DNA from: an uncultured Alphaproteobacteria bacterium
Lineage (GTDB): Bacteria; Pseudomonadota; Alphaproteobacteria; Caulobacterales; Aquidulcibacteraceae
NCBI GenBank assembly: GCA_937967725.1
Contig: CALBSY010000505.1
Coordinates: 1 to 13,775, forward strand
Direction of reading: 5' to 3'
DNA length: 13,775 nt
The notes beneath the pieces are model-generated. The model ran no database searches, was not told where the DNA came from, and saw nothing but the letters and a program-made list of their open reading frames with translations. Of this stretch, positions 1-7,211 are shown piece after piece. The translations under genes were made by a program, and so were the position numbers. How positions within the stretch are numbered: the stretch's first letter is position 1; each line of letters starts with the position of its first letter.

Positions 1-132
1 TTTTTTTTTTTTTTCGTCGCGTGGATTGGTGGGATCTCCTCGATGCTTGCGTCGCTGGCGGGGGGGCTCACCTATCTGTCGCGCAATCTTAAGCGCGCCG
101 ACTCGCGCCAGCGCCAGGACTTCTCCGAATGA
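1..132 (+). CDS. C-terminal end of a membrane-anchored protein, BcsB-like tail (partial)
   Basis: This is the last 43 codons of a gene cut by the window start; it ends at the TGA at 130-132. The visible residues run from a Phe-rich stretch into a hydrophobic segment (VAWIGGISSMLASLAGGLTY) and finish with a basic, polar tail (SRNLKRADSRQRQDFSE). That is a single C-terminal transmembrane anchor with a short cytoplasmic tail. BcsB, the periplasmic partner of cellulose synthase, ends this way, and bcsB usually lies before bcsC, which is what the next gene resembles. The stop overlaps the next start as ATGA, implying translational coupling. The identity is inferred from position and topology only. 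The first 14 bases are a pure T run encoding Phe, which is odd in GC-rich DNA and may be an assembly-edge artefact. Confidence 0.45.
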   Translation, partial: FFFFFVAWIGGISSMLASLAGGLTYLSRNLKRADSRQRQDFSE

Positions 133-1574
133 CGAGGCGCGCGCCGCTCGTCCTGACTGCGCTTTGTCTTGCCGAACTCGGACTGGTCGTCAGCGGCGGC
201 GCCGACCCATGGGATGTCGACATTCGCCCGCTAGGCCTGCCGGAGTCCGGCGAAGCGGACGCACCGATCCGGCCTCGCCCGCCGCGCGTCACGGCGCAAC
301 AGCGTTTCGCCGCCGCCATCGCTGTCGGGGACCTCGCCCGCGCAGGCGACATCGCCGCGCGCGTCGACGACGCCGCGCTCGCGCGTGACTTGGGCTGGAG
401 CTTCTTTAACGCACGCCAGCCGGCGCCGGCGCGAGACTGGTTCGAACGCTCCCTCGCCATCGCCCATTCCCCGGAGGCGGCCTACGGCGCAGCGCTCGCC
501 GCCTTCACCCTCGATGATCTCGACGGCGCCGAAGCTGCGCTCGCCGCCGTGCGGGATGACGCTGAGTTTGGGTGGGACAGCGATGCGCTCGCAGCGCGCG
601 TTGCGCTGCGGCGCGGCTGGAGGGCGCTTGACGCGGGCGATGTTGCTCATGCGCGCAGATATGCTTCCATCGCTGCGGACATGGATTCGAGCATGGCCGC
701 AGAACAAGGACGGCTCTCCGCCGCGGCCGATCTCAACGAAGCACAGCGCGCATACGCAGACAACGCGTTCGCCCGCGCCCGCCAGCTCGCGCGCGCCGCA
801 GCGCGCGATCCGGCTCTGACCCAACCCGCACGCCGGATCGAGGCCTGGGCGGCGCTGCGCAGCGGGGACGGCGCCGCGCGCGACCTGTTCGCCGCCCTCT
901 ACCGAGAGACGCTTGATGAGGAGAGCGCGCAGGGATTGATGCTAGCCTACGAGGACGAGCCGGCAGCGCCCGCACTGCGCGCGCACGCCGGGACCGCCGG
1001 ACCGCTGCGCGATCTGGTGTGGCGGCGTGACGCCGACCGCGCTTTCGCACGCAACGACTTCCTCACTGCGGCCGCGCACGTCGACTATCAGGCGCCTCTC
1101 ACGGGCGTCGCATCGCCCTGGCTGCAAGGGAGCGCCCGCTATGCGCGCCGCGACGGCGAGCCGGGTCAAGATCACCTAGCGCTGACGCAATCGGTACTCT
1201 CAAGTGGCGGCGCGCGCGGGCGTCACTTGCGGGCGGTGGATATTGGCTTTACGCGCGCCGACGCCGGCGGCGCGCCGGCGCCGGGCGCCGTGGGCACGCT
1301 AGGCATTGCCCCGGTATTCGCGCCAACCACCAACGCAGAGCTGTGGACGCCGCTGATCAGCTGGCGTCGCGAGGGCGCGCTAAGCCCCTCTGCAACACTC
1401 GGAGCGTCGCCCATCGGTGGCGAAGTCTCCCCGCGCGCCATTGGCGCCCTTTCAATGCGTTTGGCTGGAAACAAGGGCGAAGAGCACGCAGGCCTGTTTG
1501 ACCGTGGCCGCTGCGGGCTTGAGGGCTCCCGCCACCGGCCGTGTCTGGGGCGGCATCGTCGAGTATGGCGGTGA
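129..1574 (+). CDS. bcsC: BcsC-like cellulose export protein, N-terminal part (reading frame broken near 1470-1520)
   Basis: The protein starts with a signal peptide (about residues 1-24, hydrophobic core LVLTALCLAELGLVV). An Ala-rich helical region of TPR-like repeats follows (about 55-300), for example DWFERSLAIAHSPEAAYGAALAAF. From about residue 330 it enters the start of a BcsC C-terminal beta-barrel domain (WRREGALSPSATLGASPIGG). In the family, the TPR superhelix sits in the periplasm and the barrel forms the outer-membrane exit for the polysaccharide. After about residue 450 the sequence becomes Arg/Cys/His-rich and loses family character, while the matching barrel continues in another frame. 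The last ~25 residues are therefore probably not native. The intact gene would run 129-2184. The start overlaps the preceding stop (ATGA). Either a real pseudogene or a base-call error; NfrA-like proteins are a weaker alternative family. Confidence 0.6.
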   Translation: MTRRAPLVLTALCLAELGLVVSGGADPWDVDIRPLGLPESGEADAPIRPRPPRVTAQQRFAAAIAVGDLARAGDIAARVDDAALARDLGWSFFNARQPAPARDWFERSLAIAHSPEAAYGAALAAFTLDDLDGAEAALAAVRDDAEFGWDSDALAARVALRRGWRALDAGDVAHARRYASIAADMDSSMAAEQGRLSAAADLNEAQRAYADNAFARARQLARAAARDPALTQPARRIEAWAALRSGDGAARDLFAALYRETLDEESAQGLMLAYEDEPAAPALRAHAGTAGPLRDLVWRRDADRAFARNDFLTAAAHVDYQAPLTGVASPWLQGSARYARRDGEPGQDHLALTQSVLSSGGARGRHLRAVDIGFTRADAGGAPAPGAVGTLGIAPVFAPTTNAELWTPLISWRREGALSPSATLGASPIGGEVSPRAIGALSMRLAGNKGEEHAGLFDRGRCGLEGSRHRPCLGRHRRVWR

Positions 1575-2184
1575 AACATCCCTCCGGCGCCAGTTGCCAG
1601 GGCGCCTCAGCTTCTCGGCCTCGGCGTCCGCCTCCGCACTCGATGGCGCGCGCACCAGAGACAACACCCGTTGGCGGATGAGCGCCGGACTGTCGCGGGA
1701 CTTGGGCCTCGCCGGTTTCGAGTACGTGGCGCTAGGGCCATTCTACGGGTTCGAAGCTAATGACCACAATCTCAATGGCTACACGTTCGGCAATGGCGGC
1801 TACTTTAGCCCGCAGCGTTTCCATCGCGCAGGTGTGAGCCTCAACCTGCAAACTGAGGAGGCGCGCCAGCTTGTCATTCGCGCCGACGCCGCCATTGCCT
1901 ACGAAGACATCTACCAGGACGGTCTCGACGTGCTGCCGCTGGACAGCGCCGACCCATTTGGCGTCGGATCGCCGTCAAGAGAACGGGGACTAAGCGGGGC
2001 GCTTAACGTTTCGGCGGCCTATCGGCTCGACCGGCGGGTCTCACTGGTCGGACACATCGGAGCGATCCGGTCGGCCGAGTTTGAGAGCTTTGAGGCAGGC
2101 CTTGCCCTGAGCTACAGCTTCGCGGATCGCGCCACCGTTACCAGCCAAGATCTCGCGCAAGCGCCGTTCGGACGCATGCCATGA
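1417..2184 (+). CDS. bcsC: BcsC-like outer-membrane beta-barrel, C-terminal part (frameshifted continuation)
   Basis: This open frame carries the rest of the barrel domain. Family-like sequence begins only at about 1513 (AGLRAPATGRVWGGIVEYGG); the ATG at 1417 and the residues after it are probably an accident of the frame break. Recognisable features are the ATGRVWGG segment, a central NGYTFGNGGYFSPQRF motif (the GGYFSPQ signature of BcsC C-terminal domains) and alternating aromatic/polar strands up to a terminal FEAGLALSYSFADRA strand. Relative to the upstream frame the phase moves by +1, equal to one extra base or two missing bases. The stop at 2182-2184 overlaps the next start as ATGA. Together with 129-1574 it would make one protein of about 685 residues. 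That is shorter than E. coli BcsC, mainly because there are fewer TPRs. Confidence 0.6.
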   Translation: MAKSPRAPLAPFQCVWLETRAKSTQACLTVAAAGLRAPATGRVWGGIVEYGGETSLRRQLPGRLSFSASASASALDGARTRDNTRWRMSAGLSRDLGLAGFEYVALGPFYGFEANDHNLNGYTFGNGGYFSPQRFHRAGVSLNLQTEEARQLVIRADAAIAYEDIYQDGLDVLPLDSADPFGVGSPSRERGLSGALNVSAAYRLDRRVSLVGHIGAIRSAEFESFEAGLALSYSFADRATVTSQDLAQAPFGRMP

Positions 2185-3404
2185 GCACGGAGGCCGATCA
2201 GCTGGCGCGGAGGTTGGCGCTTACGGCGCTGGCGGGTTTCGTTGTCGCGACAGCGCTCTTGGCGAGCTTCGAACATCGACGTCTTGTCACCGCGCGAGAA
2301 ACCGCCCTTGCCGAACGCGCACAACTGGTTTCCACGCGGCTCGACGCACTCATCGATCAGACGGCGGCAATCGCCGCGCGCGCTGCGTCCGCGCACGACG
2401 CCATGATCACCGCCGAGGCGCGCCGGCGCCTTGTTCAAGAGCTTGGCCAGACGCCGCTGACCAGCGTCATCGCCTACACGCGCGAAGGCGCACTCATCTT
2501 CGATATCGGCGCGCCGCGGACGACAGCGGTGCGGCTGCAATCGTTCGCCGGCGGCGACGCCGAAGGGTCACACGCACGATTGCTCGCGCTTGAGCAATCC
2601 GGCGGCATTCTTTACGTCAACCTCGCTGGCGCCGGTGGCGTGCGGGCGTCTGCGGCGTTGCCGGCGACCGTCGTGGAGGCTTGGCTTGCGCCAAGTCCCG
2701 CCCTAACCCACCCCCTCGTCCTTCGCATCAACGGGCACGAGGCCGACGGACCTTGGCTCACCCTCGGCGCCGGCAACGGCGCCCCGGCGGGCACGCTTTT
2801 GGCGGCGGCGCCAAGTGCTGATCGACCGTTTGTGGTCGAACTCGCAACAGCGCGCCCGGGCTTGAGTGACGCCATCGTTTCGGCGTTGCCGCTTTGGGCG
2901 CTGATGGCAGGGCCCGCGCTCGCTTTGATGGGCGCCGTCATTGTGCGCCGGCGCCTGGCTTGGGCGGCGCTGGAACGCCAGCGTCGGTCGACCGCCCAGA
3001 CCGCCGCATTGCAAGCGCACGCACTCGCCCAGGCAGCGATTGGAACCGTGGTTTTGAACGTCGGCGACGCAAGCGTCCACTTCTCGGAAACTTGGCGCAA
3101 TTTGCTCGGTTTTTCGGGACCAGAACTCGCCGATGAGATCAACGAATGGCTCGACCGCATCCACCCCGAGGACAAGGGTCGCTGCACCCGTACTTATCAG
3201 GAGCTATTGGACGGAGCGACGCGCTCGTTCGAACACGAACTTCGGCTGCTTCACCGCGATGGGCGTTACCGCACTTACCTGGAACGCGGCGAACGTTTAC
3301 CCGAGCATGGCGCCATTCTGGTGACGCTGGCGAAAAGGTCGCGCGCGCGCTCCGGCAACGCAGACCCGCTCGACTATGCTCCGCGCGCCCGCCAAACCGG
3401 ATAG
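2181..3404 (+). CDS. Membrane sensor protein with periplasmic domain and one cytoplasmic PAS domain, no output domain
   Basis: The 407-residue protein has an N-terminal transmembrane helix (about 13-31), an extracytoplasmic region (about 32-232), a second helix (about 235-255), a short linker, and a PAS fold of the PAS_3 type (about 283-384). The PAS features are ETWRNLLGFSGPEL, then WLDRIHPEDKGR (the H-P-E-D turn) and FEHELRLLHRDGRYR. Such proteins normally continue into a kinase, GGDEF or EAL domain. Here the frame closes about 20 residues after the PAS domain, and I found no GGDEF or kinase motif in any frame downstream. The start overlaps the BcsC-like stop (ATGA), so it is co-translated with the export operon. 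It may sense a signal and act on a partner by protein contact, or it may be the remnant of a longer enzyme. Confidence 0.7.
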   Translation: MSTEADQLARRLALTALAGFVVATALLASFEHRRLVTARETALAERAQLVSTRLDALIDQTAAIAARAASAHDAMITAEARRRLVQELGQTPLTSVIAYTREGALIFDIGAPRTTAVRLQSFAGGDAEGSHARLLALEQSGGILYVNLAGAGGVRASAALPATVVEAWLAPSPALTHPLVLRINGHEADGPWLTLGAGNGAPAGTLLAAAPSADRPFVVELATARPGLSDAIVSALPLWALMAGPALALMGAVIVRRRLAWAALERQRRSTAQTAALQAHALAQAAIGTVVLNVGDASVHFSETWRNLLGFSGPELADEINEWLDRIHPEDKGRCTRTYQELLDGATRSFEHELRLLHRDGRYRTYLERGERLPEHGAILVTLAKRSRARSGNADPLDYAPRARQTG

Positions 3405-3551
3405 CCCGTTGTGCGCTTCCGCACCTGCGCCCAGCAGACAAGTGCAGTCCCTTGGAGAATCGGCGCATCGAACGCGCATCGCCTCGGATTGGCGGCGCCA
3501 TCGAGTTTGCTGGTCTCATGCCAGTCAGCAACGATTGAAGCCACGCAAACC

Positions 3552-3580
3552 CGCCGTTCTGACGATTGAGTCAGACGGCG
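3552..3580. terminator. Hairpin between convergent genes, possible bidirectional terminator
   Basis: An 11-bp stem with one bulged T closes on the loop GATTGA. The core is TCTGAC/GTCAGA, with CGCCG/CGGCG-type flanking pairs. It lies in the gap between two convergent transcription units (stop at 3404 on plus, stop at 3641 on minus). No clear T run follows on either strand, so intrinsic termination is uncertain. The rest of 3405-3640 shows no gene I can support. Confidence 0.35.
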
Positions 3581-3640
3581 TCCTCGACACGCAAGCTCCG
3601 CCGCGCAGGTTGATGTTGCCAAAAGAAGCAGGCGGGCAAT

Positions 3641-4012
3641 TCAAGCCGCCGGCTCAGCTCCCACAGGGACAGTTACCAGGGCGCGGAGCGCCGATGACGG
3701 ACAATCGGCGATCGCATCTACTTGGGCGGGATCGCCCTCTGGCCACGCGCCGCCCGTCTCGTGCTTCACGGCAACAATGCGCATGCCAGGATAGGCGCGC
3801 CGCACAGACGGCAAAAAACTGCGTCCAGCAATGTACGCGCACTGGGCGTCGATAATCATCGCGTCGAACGGCACGTGGCCGAAGCGCAAGAGCGCAGAGT
3901 GCGCGTTGTAAGCGGGCCAAGGATTGTGCCCCACTGCACGCAATGTGCAGGCGTAGGCGTCGTTCAAGGCCTCATCGCTAAGAGCGAGGCAAACCTGTAA
4001 AATCCGGCACAC
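3641..4012 (-). CDS. Stand-alone degenerate response-regulator receiver domain
   Basis: With a GTG start at 4012 the product is 123 residues, almost exactly one receiver domain. GGGGA lies 6 nt upstream of this GTG, a good ribosome site. A longer TTG-start frame to 4093 exists but adds 27 residues before the fold. Receiver features: ILQVCLALSDE (strand 1; the usual acidic pair reads S12-D13), LRAVGHN, and FDAMIIDAQCAYIAG with D55 at the phospho-acceptor position. The usual Met-Pro after it is Cys-Ala. RIVAV follows, then K83 where the switch Thr/Ser belongs. The conserved Lys-Pro is replaced by C104-P105. Phosphorylation may therefore be weak or absent. It lies downstream of the kinase gene on the same strand and is likely co-transcribed as its partner or modulator. 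There is no DNA-binding or enzymatic domain. Confidence 0.6.
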   Translation of the reverse strand: MCRILQVCLALSDEALNDAYACTLRAVGHNPWPAYNAHSALLRFGHVPFDAMIIDAQCAYIAGRSFLPSVRRAYPGMRIVAVKHETGGAWPEGDPAQVDAIADCPSSALRALVTVPVGAEPAA

Positions 4013-4132
4013 GTGCAGTCCCCAGAGAGGGCCACCCAATACCGCAAAAACATAAAGCAACTCTTGCGGAGACGAACTCACAGCGGGTGACAAGCCCTTT
4101 GCAACGCCTTCGCTGTAATGGATTGACAGCGA

Positions 4133-5554
4133 CTACTTGGCGGCCTCGCCGATGTCCTTGCCCTGCGCCGCAGCCGCTACGGGAACGCGCAGCGTGAACG
4201 TCGAGCCTGCGCCCAACTCGCTGCTGACGCTGACGCTCCCGCCTATCGCACGCGCGAGCTGGTGAGTCAGGGCCAGTCCAAGTCCAAGGCCGCCGCTTGA
4301 GCGAGTTAGCGCGGACTCGCCTAAGCCAAACGGCTTGAACAAGGCGTTGAGGCGGTCGGGGGCAATGCCGACTCCGTCATCTGCGACACGGATTTCGAGC
4401 CAGATGCGATTATCCATCTCCTCAGCGCACGCGGACATGTGCACCGTTCCGCCCGCGGTCGCTTTGACAGCGTTATCGACGAGACGGCGCACACACTCTT
4501 CCAGCTTTTGCGCATCGCACTGCCACGCGCCGCGCGCGGCGCTGGTCTCGACGACGATGCGTGTGCCCCGCGACTCCGCGTCCGGCATCATCGCCGCGCA
4601 GGTATCGGTGAGCAGGCGCTCGACATCGCAAGCATCGAAAGTCACTCCCTCACGTCCGTCGTCGATGGATGCGAGTCTTAGCATGCCATTGACCATGGCG
4701 AGCAGGCGGGCCGCCGCATCAATGACGCGGTCATGATCTTGAAGCTCGCCGGCGCGCCCGTCATCCTCGGCGGCGTCGCGTAAGAGTTCGCTATAGCCGA
4801 TCACCGCGTTGAGCGGCGTGCGCAACTCATGGCTCACGTGGGCCATGAATTCCGACTTCGCCCGGCTGAGCTCTTCAGCCGCCGCACACGCCTCTTCCGC
4901 CTCTCGCGCTTCCATCCGGGCGCGCAACACCAGCGCACTCGATTGGCGTACGGCCAGACGAAAATTGGCGACAGAAAGACAACCGGCCAAACTCAGCAGG
5001 CCCACCATCATGCCGTTCCAGAACGACACCTCCCCGGCCCGTATCCAATCTGCCTCTGCAGCAACATGAACCGCGTACGTGGACGCCGGCAACAGCGGTC
5101 GCGCAACATGCAGCGCGACGAGGGTCGCAGCGATGACAAACGCCCACGCAAGGCCGGCGCGCACGCCAAGCAGCAGAGTCGCCAGCATCGGCATCAGCAG
5201 CAGAAAGAACGACGTCGTCGACACTAAACCGCCCAACGAAGCGGCGGTGAGCGTCACCACAATGTAAAGCACGCTGAGATAGGCGTGCGCCAATAGGTCG
5301 AAGTTCTTCACGCGCCTCGTCAGAAAGAGGAATGGAATGAACACAACAGGCGCCAGCGCGCACAAGGCGGCGACGAACGGGCGTCCACTCGCCACCGTTG
5401 CTCCGGTTAGCGTCACCCAAACAACGGCGATCGCGATTGTGACGACAGCCAGCAACTGCAGCAGGCGCTGTCGCGCGGCGATGAGAACATCGTCGTTCGC
5501 GCGGCCAAACACATCCGCGAGCGTTCGAGCGAGGATCGTGGTGCGGCCAATCAT
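4133..5554 (-). CDS. Membrane-bound sensor histidine kinase (HisKA + HATPase_c)
   Basis: Counting from the ATG at 5554 (473 residues), about six transmembrane helices occupy the first ~200 residues. A short coiled-coil-like Ala/Glu segment follows, then a HisKA domain with FMAHVSHELRTPLNAVIGYS (phospho-acceptor H242). The ATP-binding domain shows an N box (RRLVDNAVKAT, N361), a G1 box (VADDGVGIAP), an F box (LFKPFGLGES) and a G2 box (SSGGLGLGLALT). All catalytic residues appear present. There is no separate sensing domain, so the signal is probably read in or near the membrane. An in-frame TTG at 5602 would add 16 residues; neither start has a convincing Shine-Dalgarno. The gene is followed on the same strand by a stand-alone receiver and is divergent from a diguanylate cyclase, which suggests a local signalling module. 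Confidence 0.85.
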   Translation of the reverse strand: MIGRTTILARTLADVFGRANDDVLIAARQRLLQLLAVVTIAIAVVWVTLTGATVASGRPFVAALCALAPVVFIPFLFLTRRVKNFDLLAHAYLSVLYIVVTLTAASLGGLVSTTSFFLLLMPMLATLLLGVRAGLAWAFVIAATLVALHVARPLLPASTYAVHVAAEADWIRAGEVSFWNGMMVGLLSLAGCLSVANFRLAVRQSSALVLRARMEAREAEEACAAAEELSRAKSEFMAHVSHELRTPLNAVIGYSELLRDAAEDDGRAGELQDHDRVIDAAARLLAMVNGMLRLASIDDGREGVTFDACDVERLLTDTCAAMMPDAESRGTRIVVETSAARGAWQCDAQKLEECVRRLVDNAVKATAGGTVHMSACAEEMDNRIWLEIRVADDGVGIAPDRLNALFKPFGLGESALTRSSGGLGLGLALTHQLARAIGGSVSVSSELGAGSTFTLRVPVAAAAQGKDIGEAAK

Positions 5555-5679
5555 GCATAGCGCCAAGGACGAGTTGAAGGGTTGTCGGCAATCGCGCGCC
5601 AACGCCCGCCGAATACCACAACGACCCTAACAACAGGTTGGACGGCAACTTGTTGTTCAAAGCTCTCGCCAGAACATTA

Positions 5680-5694
5680 CCCAAAATGGGCGCC
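5680..5694 (-). promoter_or_regulatory. Copy 1 of a 15-bp element (GGCGCCCATTTTGGG) facing the kinase operon
   Basis: Read on the minus strand this is GGCGCCCATTTTGGG, a perfect reverse-complement partner of 5899-5913. It contains the dyad CCCA...TGGG. It sits 77 nt upstream of the TTG at 5602 (125 nt from the ATG at 5554). It is a candidate operator for the kinase/receiver transcription unit. No protein is assigned to it. Confidence 0.4.
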
Positions 5695-5898
5695 CGACTT
5701 GCAGCGCGGAGCGAAACCGGCGAGTAAGACCGAGCTGGTAAAGTGAGTACAGCGCAAGCATGTCGCTTGAGACCGGTGAGCGATCGCACCCATCCTCATT
5801 GATCTCGTAGCGGCGCTTGCGCGCAGAACTCACGCGTGCATCGGCAACGGCTTCAAGCGGCTCGTTCAGTGTCGCGCGTCCCGCGTCTTGGACGTGGA

Positions 5899-5917
5899 GG
5901 CGCCCATTTTGGGCGCC
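5899..5917 (+). promoter_or_regulatory. Copy 2 of the 15-bp element, within a perfect 7-bp hairpin facing the diguanylate cyclase gene
   Basis: GGCGCCC, loop ATTTT, GGGCGCC form a perfect dyad. Its first 15 bases repeat copy 1 in the opposite orientation. The 15-bp repeat ends 75 nt before the ATG at 5989. A matching element before each of two divergent signalling genes suggests one regulator controls both. A hairpin acting in the 5' leader RNA is the alternative. The rest of 5603-5988 shows no convincing sigma-70-type promoter or gene. Confidence 0.45.
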
Positions 5918-5988
5918 AAGAAACGCTAACATTTCTTTACCGGTTTCCGATCAATTCGCAGTGCACGTGCGAAGAATCGGAACTCGTT

Positions 5989-7044
5989 ATGGAAAGATCA
6001 GCGCCAACGAAATTCGAAGGACCGAGAGGTCTTGAGCTTGGCCACCAAGCGGTCGATGCGTTGGGACAGCATGCGCTTCCGACAACGCCGGCCAACTACG
6101 AAATCTGGGTTACGCACCAGCTCGGGCTCTTGCCCGACCTGACCCGAGAACTCGAAGCCCGCCGCGAGCGCGGCGAAGCGATCACGCCGGAATTCTGCGA
6201 AGAATTGTTCGAGCGCTTCTTCGCCAACACGCGCCTGTCGTTGCAGATGATCGAGGCCGGCGAAAGCATCGCCCGCGAACTCACCGACGTTGCGGCGAGC
6301 CTGCGAAGCGCCGGCGATGACGCTGGCGCCTATTCGAACAGCCTGGAGACAGCGGCGGCGCAATTCGACCGTCCCGCCGATCCAGAACGCTTGCGCAAGC
6401 TGGTCGCCGAACTCGCCGCCGCCAGCCGCGACATGGCCGAGCGCAACAAGACGCTGTCGGAACAAATGGCGGCGTCTTCGCGCCAAGTGGAAACACTGCA
6501 GGCTGCACTGCAAAGCGTGAAGGTCGAAGCCCTCACCGACAGCCTTACGGGTTTGGCCAACCGCAAGCATTTCGACGTCACTTTGCGCCGCCGGCTTGAA
6601 GATGCTCTGACAAACGGCGGCGAGCTGTGTCTTATGCTTTGCGATATTGATCACTTCAAACGCGTGAACGACACTTGGGGCCATCTGGTCGGCGACCAGG
6701 TCATTCGATTCATCGCCAAACAGATCCAGGACCTTGCACGCGGCGACGATCTCGCCGCGCGCTACGGCGGCGAGGAATTCGCCATCATCATGCCGCGCGC
6801 CGATCTAAGTAAAGCACGCGCACTTGCCGAGACGCTCAATCGCACCGTCAAGACCAAACAATTGGCGCGGCGCTCCACTGGCGAGAGCCTTGGTAAGATC
6901 ACCTTGTCTGTCGGCGTTGCGCAGTATCGCGTGGGCGAACCCGCCCACGACCTCATCGCCCGCGCCGATGCCTGTCTTTACGCCGCCAAGCGCGGCGGCC
7001 GCGACCGGGTGACGAGTGAGACCGACCAAACGCTGGCGCGCTAG
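5989..7044 (+). CDS. GGDEF-domain diguanylate cyclase with intact inhibitory site
   Basis: Makes the second messenger c-di-GMP from two GTP. The ATG at 5989 gives 351 residues; an open frame continues upstream to 5836, but those residues are Arg-rich and unlike the family. The N-terminal region (about 10-175) is helical, with PTTPANYEIWVTHQLG near residues 31-46, a segment typical of alphaproteobacterial DgcB-like cyclases. It ends in a likely coiled coil (about 140-178). The catalytic domain (about 180-345) shows DSLTGLANRKHF, CDIDHFKRVND (metal-binding Asp), and the active site GGEEF at 260-264. The inhibitory I-site RGDD (R251-D254) lies exactly five residues before it, so product feedback is expected. 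No transmembrane helix is present, so the protein is cytoplasmic. The cellulose-type operon nearby makes exopolysaccharide control a plausible role (inference). Confidence 0.9.
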   Translation: MERSAPTKFEGPRGLELGHQAVDALGQHALPTTPANYEIWVTHQLGLLPDLTRELEARRERGEAITPEFCEELFERFFANTRLSLQMIEAGESIARELTDVAASLRSAGDDAGAYSNSLETAAAQFDRPADPERLRKLVAELAAASRDMAERNKTLSEQMAASSRQVETLQAALQSVKVEALTDSLTGLANRKHFDVTLRRRLEDALTNGGELCLMLCDIDHFKRVNDTWGHLVGDQVIRFIAKQIQDLARGDDLAARYGGEEFAIIMPRADLSKARALAETLNRTVKTKQLARRSTGESLGKITLSVGVAQYRVGEPAHDLIARADACLYAAKRGGRDRVTSETDQTLAR

Positions 7045-7211
7045 GCGCCGCCTGCAAAGCACGGCACTGCCGACAAAACGTGCCGACTGTCGATGTGCGT
7101 GCGCCGATAGGCGCCGCCACGCTGACACCGGGCGCACTGCGCGGCGCGCTGGCGCATCCATGACCCTCGTCGTTAGGATCATCAGCGCAGACACGAGAAA
7201 GGACCGCCCTG

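Noticed and set aside
231..824. Long minus-strand open frame opposite the BcsC-like gene
   Set aside because: A shadow of a GC-rich coding region. The plus frame has a signal peptide, TPR-like helices and an operon overlap; the minus frame has Arg/Cys-rich sequence without domains.
3376..3855. Plus-strand open frame after the PAS gene as a possible lost output domain
   Set aside because: Its translation shows no GGDEF, EAL or kinase motif and overlaps the receiver gene on the opposite strand.
5657..5932. 91-codon minus-strand open frame between the kinase and cyclase genes
   Set aside because: It spans the whole divergent control region, has both copies of the mirrored element inside it, has no clear ribosome site and no recognisable domain. 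A regulatory region is the better reading, though a small gene cannot be excluded.
5998..6684. 228-codon minus-strand open frame opposite the diguanylate cyclase
   Set aside because: The plus frame has complete GGDEF motifs; the opposite frame is a codon-bias shadow.
7042..7118. 11-bp direct repeat TAGGCGCCGCC (7042-7052 and 7108-7118), the first copy including the cyclase stop codon
   Set aside because: Short, GC-rich and without other structure; likely chance in this base composition.
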